DNA of 64,000 nucleotides from Agrypnia vestita. Lineage: Eukaryota; Arthropoda; Insecta; Trichoptera; Phryganeidae. Position 1 is the first letter of the stretch; the number at the start of each line of letters is the position of its first letter. Below, in pieces: positions 24,601-34,795 of this stretch. Both the position numbers and the translations under genes were made by a program. The notes under the pieces are model-generated. The model did not search any database. It was not told the origin of the DNA and saw only the letters and a list, made by a program, of their open reading frames with translations. Location: positions 186,001-250,000 of the forward strand of contig JADDOH010002114.1 of the NCBI GenBank assembly GCA_016648135.1, read 5' to 3'.

Positions 24601-25335
24601 ATTCTTCATTCAACAGAGAAGAAAAGGATGTACAGTAAATTCTCTCTTATCCGATACTCACCATAAAAATAAAAAAAACTGAAGTGAAACTATAATTATG
24701 TAAGGGTTTATACTACTTATAATTATTTTTATTTTTTACTGGCACGTATTAAGGATATTATTTTATTGGCAATTAAACATTTTTAAATAAGTACATTAAC
24801 TTATTTTCTGTATCAGACAAACGTGCACCGGGGACTATTATATATCAGTCACGGCAGAGGAGCTTCATGGTAATGGAAGCGACGCGGCTATTCTTTTTTC
24901 AAAAATTTTCCAATAAAATAATAGTCTCATATGTAACGTAATAAAAAATTAATAATTAATCACCTTATTGTATAAAATCATCCAATTTATGCCTTAATTT
25001 AAGGCCTAGTGTGGTGTAACCCCTTAATTAAAACAAGTCAATACAACTTGTACTATTCTTCTATTACACTTTTATTTTTTCACTGTCATCATATTTACAA
25101 AGATTTATACTATACTACTGTAATTTAAAAGATGATTCTCAGATATTCATTTTATCCAAAAAAATTATACATGGTACAACAGAAAATTCTGTTTTCCGGT
25201 AAGCCTCCTTAGAGGTGCAAGATAAAAGGGTGTTAACTGTTTTTAAGACCCTGTACAAGACTTGCATCAGTAACATTACGATTATAATTTTCAAAAAAAT
25301 TTCTAAAGCCCATTAGTACGCATTTTACTTTATCG
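24601..25335. other. AT-rich spacer
   Basis: No gene, RNA or repeat family recognised. Confidence 0.45.
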
Positions 25336-25339
25336 CTAC

Positions 25340-25530
25340 GTGAGAGGGCGGCCGCGAAGATGGGTTAGCCAGATACTAGAAGAAGATTATTAGGAGTCAC
25401 AGCAATCGTCTACCTTACGTGCGAAGGTATATGAATGTGGATGTGGCAAGAATTGTGCATCAGGATAGAAGAGTATAATGCTCCGTTATATCTGCTCACC
25501 TCCGCGGGAAACGGTGTGATGGTAAGTTAA
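25340..25530 (+). pseudogene. LINE-2 family C-terminal fragment, decayed
   Basis: The plus strand, read across frame changes, gives RGRP-like, MNVDVARIVHQDRR-like and AHLRGK-like pieces. These match the C-terminus of the better copy at 26455-26926 (GRPRKTW, MNVDEAKVVCQDRRV, SAYPHGE). The match ends with GTGTGATGGTAAGTTA, the same 3' junction as the other copies. Stops interrupt it. Confidence 0.6.
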
Positions 25531-25555
25531 TTTTGTAACTGGGTGTCTTTAAAAA

Positions 25556-25640
25556 ATTAACCTTCTTCTCCTAGTGCCGTGTCAGGTCCCCTCAACGTTG
25601 ACATCTCCCTATCCCTAGCAGCTCGAAACAGAAAAATTAA
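25556..25640 (-). pseudogene. RTE-like element 3' end, short fragment
   Basis: CTTCTTCTCCTAGTGCC, TGTCAGGTCCCCTCAACGTT and GCAGCTCGAAAC parallel the 3' end of the intact RTE-like element at 43054-43150 (CTTCTTCTTTTGGTG, TGTCAGGTCCCTCCAACGTT, GGCAGCACGAAAC). The (GAA)n tail and the last codons are recognisable; the rest is lost. The downstream 25640-26100 is unassigned spacer. Confidence 0.6.
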
Positions 25641-26106
25641 ACCCTTAAAGATAAATATAAAGATTATTATCGTTTTTGGGATCTTCATAAAGTCGCGCCC
25701 TTGTTCATTATACTCCTCTATATCTCGACATCCCTTAGATCTGAGGGTTGTCACCAAGGAAGTGGTGTTACTTTCCCATTATATCGTTCTAAGCTGCGAG
25801 AGATTTCTTTCTTACTTTTGGTCCTTCGACATGAACTACCAAACAACCTTCTCTCTTATAAAATAACGATCTGTCTTGGGCAAATTTTTATAATATATTC
25901 TTGATGTGTGTAATTCCTGTAGAATGGAGATGTTTGTGCATGTCACTGTACACGGTATGCGCAGTATATATCTCCAGTATCACTTCTCAAAGACATTGAT
26001 CCATATCCTCTTCCTTGCATAAAACTCCATATGTAAAATATATAAAATATATATTTAATCCTATAGATTATGTCTATGTCATTAATTAAGATAAATTATA
26101 GAATTC

Positions 26107-26230
26107 TGTATGAGCTGGCTTAAGTAATCATTTTTTTATTCCATGAGACTTCTATAGTTTATTTTAATTAATAATTCATTATCCTCCTGTAGAAAAAAAT
26201 CCAGTGATTGTGATCTAAGAATAAACATGT
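26107..26230 (+). repeat. Family A fragment, copy 4, rearranged
   Basis: The first 25 bases (TGTATGAGCTGGCTTAAGTA) match family A in minus orientation. The remainder (CATGAGACTTCTATAGTTT, TTAATTAATAATTCATTATC, AAAATCCAGTGATTGTG) matches the 3' part in plus orientation. The copy was therefore broken and partly inverted. Confidence 0.6.
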
Positions 26231-26454
26231 AAAAAAATTGTTATGTCTATGTCGTTTACTTCTTCTCATCTCATTCTATGGCACACAGCATCCTTTTGAA
26301 TAAAATTCATCCCATGTTTATGTGTAGGATAACGTATGTATGTATTTTGAATTAGATATATAAGATGAAATTACTATTATTTGCTCGAGGCATGCCGCGT
26401 ATACGTATTTTCTATTTTTTTTTTCTGAAATAAAGTATTAAAATTGAACAACTA

Positions 26455-26938
26455 TCGACACTAATGTATGGAAGTGAAGCCTGGAGCTGGCAGAAGAGGA
26501 ACGAAAGTAGATTGAATGCAGTGGAGATGAGATCCCTTAGATGTGTGTGGCAAATCCATGTATGATAGAGTAAAGAATGAAGATATTAGGAATGAATGTA
26601 AAGCTCATCGTAGCATAATTCATAAAATAAAAATAGGGTCGCTCAGGTGGTTTGGGCATGTTGATCGAATAAATGAGAAAAGAATGGTAAAAAAGATATA
26701 TAACGCGTTGAAAAGTGTTGACGGCGCCAGAAAGAGAGGGCGACCACGGAAGACGTGGCATGACCAGATTAACCAGATACTGGAAGATGGTCCTGTTAGA
26801 AGCCTCAACAACCGTCGAGCTTGCATGAGAAGATGTATGAATGTAGATGAGGCGAAAGTTGTATGTCAGGACAGAAGAGTACGGCGCTCTATCCTCTCTG
26901 CCTACCCCCACGGGGAAACAGCGTGATGGTAAGTAAGT
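26455..26938 (+). pseudogene. LINE-2 family reverse transcriptase C-terminal fragment
   Basis: Encodes LMYGSEAWSWQKRNESRLNA, then after a frameshift near 26545 VKNEDIRNECK, GSLRWFGHVDRINEKRMVKK, GRPRKTWHDQINQILE, NNRRACMRRCMNVDEAK and SAYPHGETA, ending in a stop and the tail TGATGGTAAGTAAGTTAGTA. YG-EAW...RWFGHV...RGRPRKTW is the usual ending of insect non-LTR retrotransposon polyproteins: the region downstream of the reverse transcriptase. The 127-codon frame at 26543-26926 is the best preserved of six copies here. No catalytic YxDD part is present, so it is a 5'-truncated relic. The 3' UTR is almost absent and the tail is a TAAG-type short repeat. Confidence 0.8.
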
Positions 26939-27832
26939 TAGTAAATTGAACAATCAAAAAAAATTTTTTTTTTTGTGTAGTAAGTAGCGTTTATCTGAAC
27001 CCCTGAATCATATTGAACATAGTTCAATTTAAAAATGAATACCCCAAATAATATATAGATTTGGGTCCCGAAGGGAAGGATTAAAATAATTGTGCAAAAT
27101 ATAAACATGCTTTAGTATGATTGATTTTATTTGTAAATGTCATTGTTGGCATTTATATTGGTAGGACGGAAGGGGATAAATAAGTATTGTAATGAACTGT
27201 AAAAAGAAGGGGGCGAATATATAATATATCTAAATGAATATTGGTCACAATGACATAATTTTAAATAATTCTGCATGCAAACATAGATGTAAATTTAAAT
27301 AATTCAATCTTTTGTGGAATAAGCAGCATTTATAAAAATGGGAAATGTTATGCATACATTATTTATAATTATTATTTTATTTGACATGGCAATAAAATTA
27401 ATGTATACAATGTAGATCATTTCACATCTTTGAAGGTAAAAAGTTTAATCAAGAAAGTACATAGTATTTTTTTAGTATTGTCTATAAATGTTAATTTTGC
27501 AAGGGCACAAATGAGAAATAATTTTATGTAAAGAGTTGTATAGAGCAGCATTATCTTATATTTTTATATAAAGCATAAAAGGCGTATGTCTGAAGCAATA
27601 AAATCTCTCTATAACTGAGCTTTGGCATGAGATTTGTAAACCTTAACATATCATTTCCACATTGAGCTATGAAGCTTTGAAATATCGATTTAACTATCAA
27701 AAAATAAAACAAAACGCCATATTCTTAATGAAAATACGAAAAATAAGTTAAGAAAACTACAATAAATTATTTTACTTTGTGCGTAAAATTTTAAAGCACA
27801 CATGGAAAAAATGATTTGAATATGTTGATACT
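26939..27832. other. AT-rich spacer
   Basis: No gene or repeat recognised. Confidence 0.45.
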
Positions 27833-28080
27833 CTAACTAACTAACTAACTAACCATCACGCCGTTTCCCCGCAGGGGCAGGCAAAGAGGATTGAACGCCA
27901 CACTCTTCTATCCTGGTACACCACTTTTGCTTCGGCCACATTCATACATCTTCTCATACAAGTTCTACGGTTGTTGCGGCTTTTAACGGGGCCATCCTCA
28001 AACACTTATTGTATCTGATCGTGCCAGGTCTTTCGCGGACGCCCTCTATTTCGATACTCACTTTGAATTACTCTGTGTTG
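27833..28080 (-). pseudogene. LINE-2 family C-terminal fragment with (TTAG)n tail
   Basis: On the minus strand: RGRPRKTWHDQ, FEDGPVKSRNNRRTCMRRCM, NVAEAKVVYQDRRVWRSIL and CPCGETA, then a stop, TGATGG and a run of TTAG units (plus-strand CTAA at 27833-27852). The microsatellite directly after the stop marks the true 3' end of the family. One internal stop is present. Confidence 0.8.
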
Positions 28081-28164
28081 ATACTCACTTTGAATAAATA
28101 ATTATTTTGCCTGCAGAGTGTCCTCTTTTCAGTGATTTGTAGTAAAATATGAGGGATATTTGAT

Positions 28165-28275
28165 GAAAATATATTGTGGTTATTAATTTTGATTAAATTT
28201 GTAATAAAGTTTGTTCGTAAAACCACATTTTTATTAATTTAATCGACCGGTTTCGGAAACTGTGGTGATAAAAAA
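28165..28275 (-). repeat. Family C dispersed repeat (GAAACCGGTCG)
   Basis: Minus strand: ATCACCACAGTTTCCGAAAC, CGGTCGATTAAATTAATAA, AATGTGGTTTTACGAACAAA, CTTTATTACAAATTT. The first part matches 4020-4115. The latter part (GTGGTT-TAC-ACAAA-TTTATT) matches the arms of the palindrome at 37291-37493, linking these into one family that may be Penelope-like. Confidence 0.45.
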
Positions 28276-29044
28276 TTAATTAATAAGTAATAAATATATA
28301 TGATCATTTTAAATAAAATTAAATTTAAATTAATATCCGTAAACGACAGACCTATATTTTTTGTTCCTTTTATCAAAACTGAATTTTCTATTAGGTTTCA
28401 GGAAGGGTGCGTATCTCAAAAAGATTGACAGAAACTGCTTTACGCCTTACGTGCTACGACGGATCGATCGCTTACTCTGTTTGTAATGCTAAGTAAATGA
28501 TAGTAATTTTCGTCCGAACAAGGAGAAATTCATTAATGTGAATAATCCGTTATTGAAGATGAGGAAGACGCAAGCGGACTGGCTAACCAAGTGTTAAAAT
28601 ACCCCAAAATATAGTGTTCAGAGCCGATGTAATCAAGTCGGTCGGTGTGGTCTAATGTCTAATGTCTCGTGGTTGATGCCACTTAATAGTATGAACGAAA
28701 GAAATTGCAAAAAAAACGTGACGTCATGTACAATAATTGTATATAATTTTTTGCAATTTTTATGTAGCGTAAAGAAAATACATGATGATTAAATGGCAGC
28801 TTATTTATTGATACGCAAATATTATATGTAAAATCTCTTTTTACTATGATTCATCAATATCATAATTTTTTCTCCAATGCTGGATGATGGCCTCCCTAAG
28901 AGTCTTAATCAGACTCCAATCTCCGTAGTGTAATTAAATCAACAAATCTACTTTCTTATTAACAGTGCAAAATTTAATAATAACTTTAAATTAGGCCCAT
29001 GGATAAGATTACTTTAAATAATGAATACTGTATTTTTTTTAACG
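28276..29044. other. Spacer
   Basis: Mixed composition at 28400-28700, AT-rich elsewhere; no gene or known repeat. Confidence 0.4.
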
Positions 29045-29190
29045 GTTTGAGGCCCAATAACTAGAGTAAAATAAATAAATAAAAATACCCAGATTTAAAA
29101 AAAACACACAGATTTATTGTGACCTCACCGGAAATTGAATTCAGAATACACGACTTTAAAAGCCGTTGTCATGCTCACTGGGCTAAATAT
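29045..29190 (-). mobile_element. Decayed SINE-1 copy
   Basis: The minus strand has TAGCCCAGTGAGCATGAC (box A region), a mutated box B region (TTCAATTTCCGG), then GTGAGGTCACAAT and a body ending in TTATTGGGCC. The order matches the better copy at 19273-19466. Confidence 0.65.
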
Positions 29191-30035
29191 ATTGTAAAAT
29201 TAAAACATTACTGTTATACTGTCTAATTTAACTAAAATAATCAATAAATAATAATTAAGTTTGTACTTCTATCATCACCATCGTTAACGATCGGATAACG
29301 TTAATCAAAATCTCGAATCAGTATCGATTATTATGTTTTATTAATATTATAACTTTAAATTAAATTTAAATTTATTATATTAATACTAACAACATTATTA
29401 TTATTCTTAAATAAGGAATTAAATAAATGAGGCTTTAAAATGAACAAATCCAGTAATCAATTATCTACTTGATAACTACAGATTGTAGAAATTGACAAAA
29501 ATAAATTGTTGAGTAATTATGATAATTACTGGAATTCTATCAATTTGTGACAAAATATCGAAAAATATACATTCTTTTGACCTGATATTTTTTCTATGAA
29601 AAATAATTAAATTGACCAGACGTTATGCATACAAAATACTAATGTTTGTGTTTTAATTTTTTTCTTTTTATCAATATTTTATTTTTAGGAATACCCACAT
29701 TTCTACAGGTACCTATATGAAAAGTTAAAATTAATAAAAACTCTCAAAATATCAAACAAATCGTATTGAAAATAATTAAATATTGCATTGTCATAGGAAA
29801 TACATCAATGTTGACAGCGTGAAAGTTCCAGTTAGTCGAGAACGAGAATTTGTAGATATATATATTTAGATTATTGAATTTGGAGAAGCTATTTAAAAGC
29901 TTGTAATAAAAACATATCATTACAACTTGAGTGAAAGCGGACATACAGACATACAGGCGAAGGTTTTAATTTTAATGAGGACATTCTATATACCTATTTT
30001 TTATATCCAATCACCTTTCAAGAAATCCTTCTCCG
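29191..30035. other. AT-rich spacer
   Basis: Nothing supported as a gene. A short GACATACAGACATACAGGCGAAG block at 29938-29960, written as GACATACAGACATACAG then GCGAAG, resembles the 3' part of a common lepidopteran repeat. Confidence 0.4.
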
Positions 30036-30044
30036 TTTTATTAC

Positions 30045-30375
30045 GAAAGTTTATCACTTCCAATTCGCTTTTAATTTGACGTCCCACCTTTTTGCGCTCG
30101 TCGCTGACATCTCTCCCGCTTTAATATTACTTATTTGACTGCGTGTTTAAGTAGCCATTAATATTAAAATCAAGCCGTGAGAATTTCAATCGTTTGGTGA
30201 CATTAAATTTTGCCTTCAGACATCTAATGCTAATTAGTTTCTTTATCTCGACACGGGGTCCCATCCCTTAATATAAATTGTATCGTAACCAGATATCTCG
30301 ACGCTCCCCTAAAGGCAGCCATCTTGGAGTCACGTGTTATGTTACGTGTTCTTTGCTTCGCACAATAATACCAAT
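30045..30375. other. Unique higher-GC island, possible regulatory element
   Basis: About 330 bp of unique, less AT-rich sequence with homeodomain-type words (ATTAATA, CTAATTAG) and a GTCACGTG E-box-like word near 30330. No open frame or splice structure. Regulatory function is inferred from composition only. Confidence 0.25.
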
Positions 30376-31590
30376 TGACATTCCAAAACAGCACATTTCT
30401 AACTAAGGGATTTGGAACAACCCCCGTAGGTACATATATGGTAGTTAGGTATTATGCTAAAAATATGTCGATGCTTTCGCTTGATTAAATTGAAAAAGGT
30501 ATTGCTAAAAAAGAATGAAATCATCCAATTTTATAAGTCATAGAACACACGTGTCAAAAATTTTAATATTTGCAACCTTAGTTACAAATTACAACTTTAG
30601 ATTCTTTCCCAATGTAATGCAATTTGCAGGTTAATTTTTTTTCATTTTATAAAGAAAATGTCCATATTATTAAAAATGAATTTGTTTTTTGTAATTTTAG
30701 AAATCTTAATAAAATTTGTAAAATTAAATGAGTATATATCATTAATAACTACAATATATCGAGCACTAGTCCTATTCGAAAAATGTTTCCAAAATTTTCA
30801 TTTCATCATACCTATTATATACTTGTTATATATTTTACACTATTAGGTAAATAATATATTTATTTTTCTAAATTTATTTTAGAAATAAAAATAATCGGAA
30901 AAGGTTTTGTTTAAATATTTTAAATTAAATTAACATATATATTTGAAGGCATCCCTATAAAAAGGGTCTGTGTCACAGAATAATTCTGTGGTCTGAGTAG
31001 TACGTCAGGTCGTAAAGTGATTTTAGGTATTGTTTTTAAGTGGTCTTTATAACAGTATGCACCATGTGCGGTATTTTATTTTTCGTGATTTCAATTCAAT
31101 CATGCCGAAATTTGACCCCAGAACTTAGCTAACGTGGAAAAAGGATCTATATCAATTCGGTATTAACAAATATGACGTACTTATGCCTATAGTTCGACGA
31201 TGTTCGGTGATTCTGGGATTGCTTACAATTGTGACAACACGAATGTACAAAGAAAACGTTAAATTACTGTCCATAATTGGCGAGTCAATATTAGAAAACA
31301 AATTCTGGTAATTTATTTCATTAGGTAGTTGTTTTATCTCTCTCCAGTAAAATTTTATTTTTGCATATTATAGACAATTTTTTTAGAGACGCCTTCATTT
31401 AATGGTAAGAGGTGATCTTTATTTGCAAAAATGTTGCGTTCAGTTTCAAACATTCTTCAAATGCTGAACCGCACGTATTTTTTTGGTCATTTATAAATGG
31501 TTCAATATATTATATATGTAACCAATTAAGAAAATAAATAGCCCGAATGTTCGGCTAATTTTTTTCACCTTGACGACTGCAAAATTAATC
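30376..31590. other. AT-rich spacer
   Basis: No gene or repeat family recognised. Confidence 0.45.
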
Positions 31591-31599
31591 ACGCGATAG

Positions 31600-32040
31600 T
31601 TCGAGAATTCAAAATCTAATTTCCACAACACGAATCCCGTTTATCGAATCAGTCAATCGGCGGCCGATGCTATCGTCCGCCGCGGCATCCGGCGCTGCCG
31701 CTGTCTTCGGGACTTCACTCTTCAGCACAAAGACACGGCCCGAGACGGCGGCGGCGGGCCCCGCGTGTGAGAACATCTCCGAGTGTGAGCCGCTGAGCCG
31801 AGCCGGTTCTTGTGGCCCATTCATTTATTGTGGAAGTGAAAACGGAGGAGGGGCCATCCCGACCGAGCCGCCACACCTCCGTCTCATTCTGCCTCAAATC
31901 GCCATTGTTCGAGATGAATAGAGATGGCAGATTTATTCATATCCACGCGTTTCAAATGTGCGAGATCCCGATCTGCGCTAAAGACCTTTCATTCGGAGAC
32001 TCGACAAATTGAATATTTACGATGTCGTGAACATGAAGTT
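31600..32040. other. Strongest GC/CpG-rich island in the window
   Basis: The 31650-31900 segment is dense in CpG and GC (CCGCCGCGGCATCCGGCGC and similar), far above its AT-rich surroundings. It is open on both strands: 84 codons (+, 31667-31921), 71 (-, 31609-31824) and 60 (-, 31715-31897), all Ala/Ser/Arg-rich as expected from GC-rich DNA. No domain was recognised. It could be a first exon with promoter, or an enhancer. The unique sequence continues to about 32040. Confidence 0.35.
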
Positions 32041-32189
32041 GACTAAACAGTGGAATACAATTTCGGAGGTGAAAATATGCACGGCGGGACATACTTATTT
32101 TCTAAGTACCTACTGAAGTAAAATCGATTAGTAACGAAAATGCGAGACGGAAACGCGTACATCGCTGGCTAATTAGTTACCTAATTTAT

Positions 32190-32515
32190 CCGTGGAGTAA
32201 GGTGATGGATGGGTGTAAGCACTAATTCTTACAAAGGTTATAAAAATATTTCCATCTAATATTTGGTTTGGCCATGTAAAATGGATGAGCGAGGAACGGA
32301 TAGTAAATAAAATTATGAGATAAGTATTGAAAACACAAGGCACGAATGACCAGATAATCAAATATATAAATAAATCTGTTAGAAGCTTTAACGGTTGTTG
32401 TGTAACCGTTGAAGCTGTGCTGTGTTGTGCAATAAAAAATGGTGTGCCCAGATAAAAGATTGTGGCGTTCTATCCTCTCTACCCATCCCCGCGTGATGAT
32501 TTGTTAGTCACTATT
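32190..32515 (+). pseudogene. LINE-2 family C-terminal relic, heavily decayed
   Basis: Pieces in changing frames read LVWPCKMDERGTD-like (for WFGHV.RM.E.R), SFNGCCVTVEAVLC-like and VAFYPLYPSP-like, collinear with 26.6-26.93 kb. The nucleotide match is clear at GTGGCGTTCTATCCTCTCTA. It ends in CGCGTGATGATTTGTTAGT. Many stops; an old copy. Confidence 0.6.
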
Positions 32516-33065
32516 CTATTTAATTAATATAAAATATAATTACATTCGTGGAGTTCCCAAATCCTGCTCACTATATTATGTTGGATAATTTTAAAAGGAT
32601 CTTATCTGGCTCTGAGAACAATTTAGGTTCCGTCGCACATCTCCGTCGTGTGCTGAGGATCTCGAGCAAGGAATTTACAACCGCGTTGTTTGTAAGATTA
32701 TTATAAAAATAGTAATATTCAATAAATGAAATCATTAAAACTTTTCATTATCAGGAAATAATATAGTCCAATTAGAAAAAGTTTTATCGCCCAGTTGAGA
32801 GCAAAAATAAAGGAGCTTAGAAGATTGTGCCGTTGAATTTTTTACGAAATTACTAGAAGCTTAAATCGTTAAACTTCTGCATAATTAAATTAAGGGGATT
32901 AGAAGTATGAACGCCGGTATTCAATAGTGGAAATTTAGATAAACGTTTTTGTAATTGATTTTAAAGCCAGAGCTAAGATTTTATAATTAATTTGTTTTTA
33001 ATAAAATGCTTCTAAAATACACAAACATGCTCTCAAAATCAGTTTTCAATTTTAAAATTGACACT
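32516..33065. other. AT-rich spacer
   Basis: Nothing recognised. Confidence 0.4.
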
Positions 33066-33069
33066 GTCA

Positions 33070-33306
33070 GACAATCATATTTAAATACGTCGCCCTATAT
33101 TCTCATCATCATATATATGTTTATATATATTTTGTAAGTGTTTTAATGATTGTTCATTTCTCTTGAATATGTTTTATTTCTATTTATTTTCTGTTTTAAT
33201 TTATTTAGTTTATTTTAAAACGTGTTTTATGCTTACGTAAAAATTATTGTAACTTTATAAATGTATATTGTAAAAGCCCACTAGGGCGTTGGTAAATAAA
33301 TAAATA
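33070..33306 (+). repeat. LINE/SINE 3' tail with GCCC-hairpin and (TAAA)n
   Basis: An AT-rich, T-rich segment ends with AAAAGCCCACTAGGGCGTTGG, given as AAAAGCCCACTAGGGC then GTTGG, and TAAATAAATAAATAAAT. A small GCCC-ACTA-GGGC hairpin just before a TAAA repeat is a usual 3' terminus of CR1/Jockey-type elements and SINEs that use their machinery. No coding part remains. Confidence 0.45.
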
Positions 33307-33710
33307 AATCATATGCAAAGAGACGTGTTTGCTTATCCTCAATTCAATAAAATATTTATTGTATATCGAAGATACCATCATCATTATGGCTAAGATCCAC
33401 TAAGGATCTCCGACTCCTCATGAATTCGCCACTGCCGTCAAAGATATTTAAGATTTATAATAAAATGTATTGATTTATCAAAGCTTCACCTATCATATCG
33501 CTGGTTCTTACGATTCATTGCGTAATATAAAGTTGATAATTATTTGAAAATCGAATAACAAACGTATAATTTACAGAAGACTACATTTAATAATATGAAA
33601 TGACTAGTTATAACCCATCAAAAATGTTAGTAGGTACCTACTTTTACACGTCGGTTCCTAAGGAACAAGTATTTATTTATTTATATAAAAAAGATTTAAA
33701 TATACATAAA

Positions 33711-33765
33711 GAAATTACGGACGTTACACGAAGTTACGACGGATGGACAGACAACGAAATTATTA
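33711..33765 (+). repeat. SINE-2 3' fragment
   Basis: TACGGACGTTACACGAAGTT, ACGGATGGACAGACAACGAA, ATTATTATAATT matches the 3' end of SINE-2 copies at 41.8, 49.7 and 53.85 kb. Confidence 0.5.
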
Positions 33766-33887
33766 TAATTGGGATTTACCTGCAGAACTAAAAGTTCGGA
33801 TCGAAAAAAACAAATATTTTTATAAAAGATTTTTTTAAATATATTTTTAACTAATACATCTGGTTTGTTCGCAATATTGAAATTGCC

Positions 33888-33961
33888 GTCCTTTTTAGTC
33901 TAATGGTAAAGAAAATCACCTGGTGATCCAAGACCGGCGTTCGAACTTCGTTCCGGGAGAC
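33888..33961 (+). repeat. tRNA-like sequence (pseudo-tRNA or SINE head)
   Basis: GTCCTTTTTAGTCTAATGGT has a box A-like TAGTCTAATGGT and is followed after 30 bases by a box B-like GCGTTCGAAC. The spacing is tRNA-like (about 74 bases), but acceptor and T stems pair poorly. No recognised SINE body follows. Confidence 0.45.
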
Positions 33962-34425
33962 TAGCAAGTTTTTCCGATTTTTATATCAAAAGCGCTCACC
34001 GTACCTATTATATAAGACCAACATATAAGACATTGTCTAAAAAACTTTGTCTAAAGCATCTATTTATTGAATAATTAGGAATTTATTTGTGAGTCCCCGT
34101 TTTTTTAAATATCCCCTTATCCTTCTTATTTAATATGTATATATTTTTTCAATTTATTATACTTATAGAATTTGAGAAGTTTTTAATTATTGAATTTGTA
34201 ATACGATTATTCTTCAAAGCTTTTCAATATCAACTATTGGTGGTTAAATAGTGGTTAGGCTTAGTTTGCAAATTACTGTAATTCTAAGTTTTTCTCCTCG
34301 GACATACTGAAAGGTTCTGAAGCAGTGTTTCATGATAGAAGTGCGTAGTGTTCTACCTTCTATGGACATGCTTTTGCGAATTTAGTTTGATGGTATGTAT
34401 GTAAGAACATAAATATTAGAGGAAC
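33962..34425. other. AT-rich spacer
   Basis: Nothing recognised. Confidence 0.4.
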
Positions 34426-34429
34426 TCCC

Positions 34430-34795
34430 TGGGGGAGTCGCTTCGTATCTCCAAAGCGCACAGAATCCGCGGCATCCAATTAGTTGTTGGACCCGCTCCG
34501 CTATTTGCTCCCCTTTCTACATATTTTTTGTTCTAGAACACTCATGAATACATATCGGGATTCCCTCGTTTCAATGGCACTTTGTGCCTCTCCAATTTCT
34601 ATCGCGGGCTGCTTTGAATAGAGTCCTAGGGAAGGGGTGGGTACCCGCTACCCGCTGTCGGTGGAGCCACTATGTTTATCGGTCAATGAGCGCCAGCGAG
34701 GTGAAACCTTTTGTACAGTAAAAGAGCAGTCAAAGGGATACTGAAGTGTGTATTTGAGTCGGCAACAGATACCAATTCAGATATAGGTGACACGT
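34430..34795. other. Unique higher-GC island
   Basis: About 360 bp of raised GC, unique in the window, with a short perfect palindromic word near 34423-34440 (ACTCCCTGGGGGAGT). No open frame of note. Candidate regulatory sequence by composition only. Confidence 0.25.

Noticed and set aside
25579..25904. 95- and 67-codon plus-strand frames
   Set aside because: They begin in the antisense of an RTE 3' end and continue into unassigned AT-rich sequence; no coding evidence.
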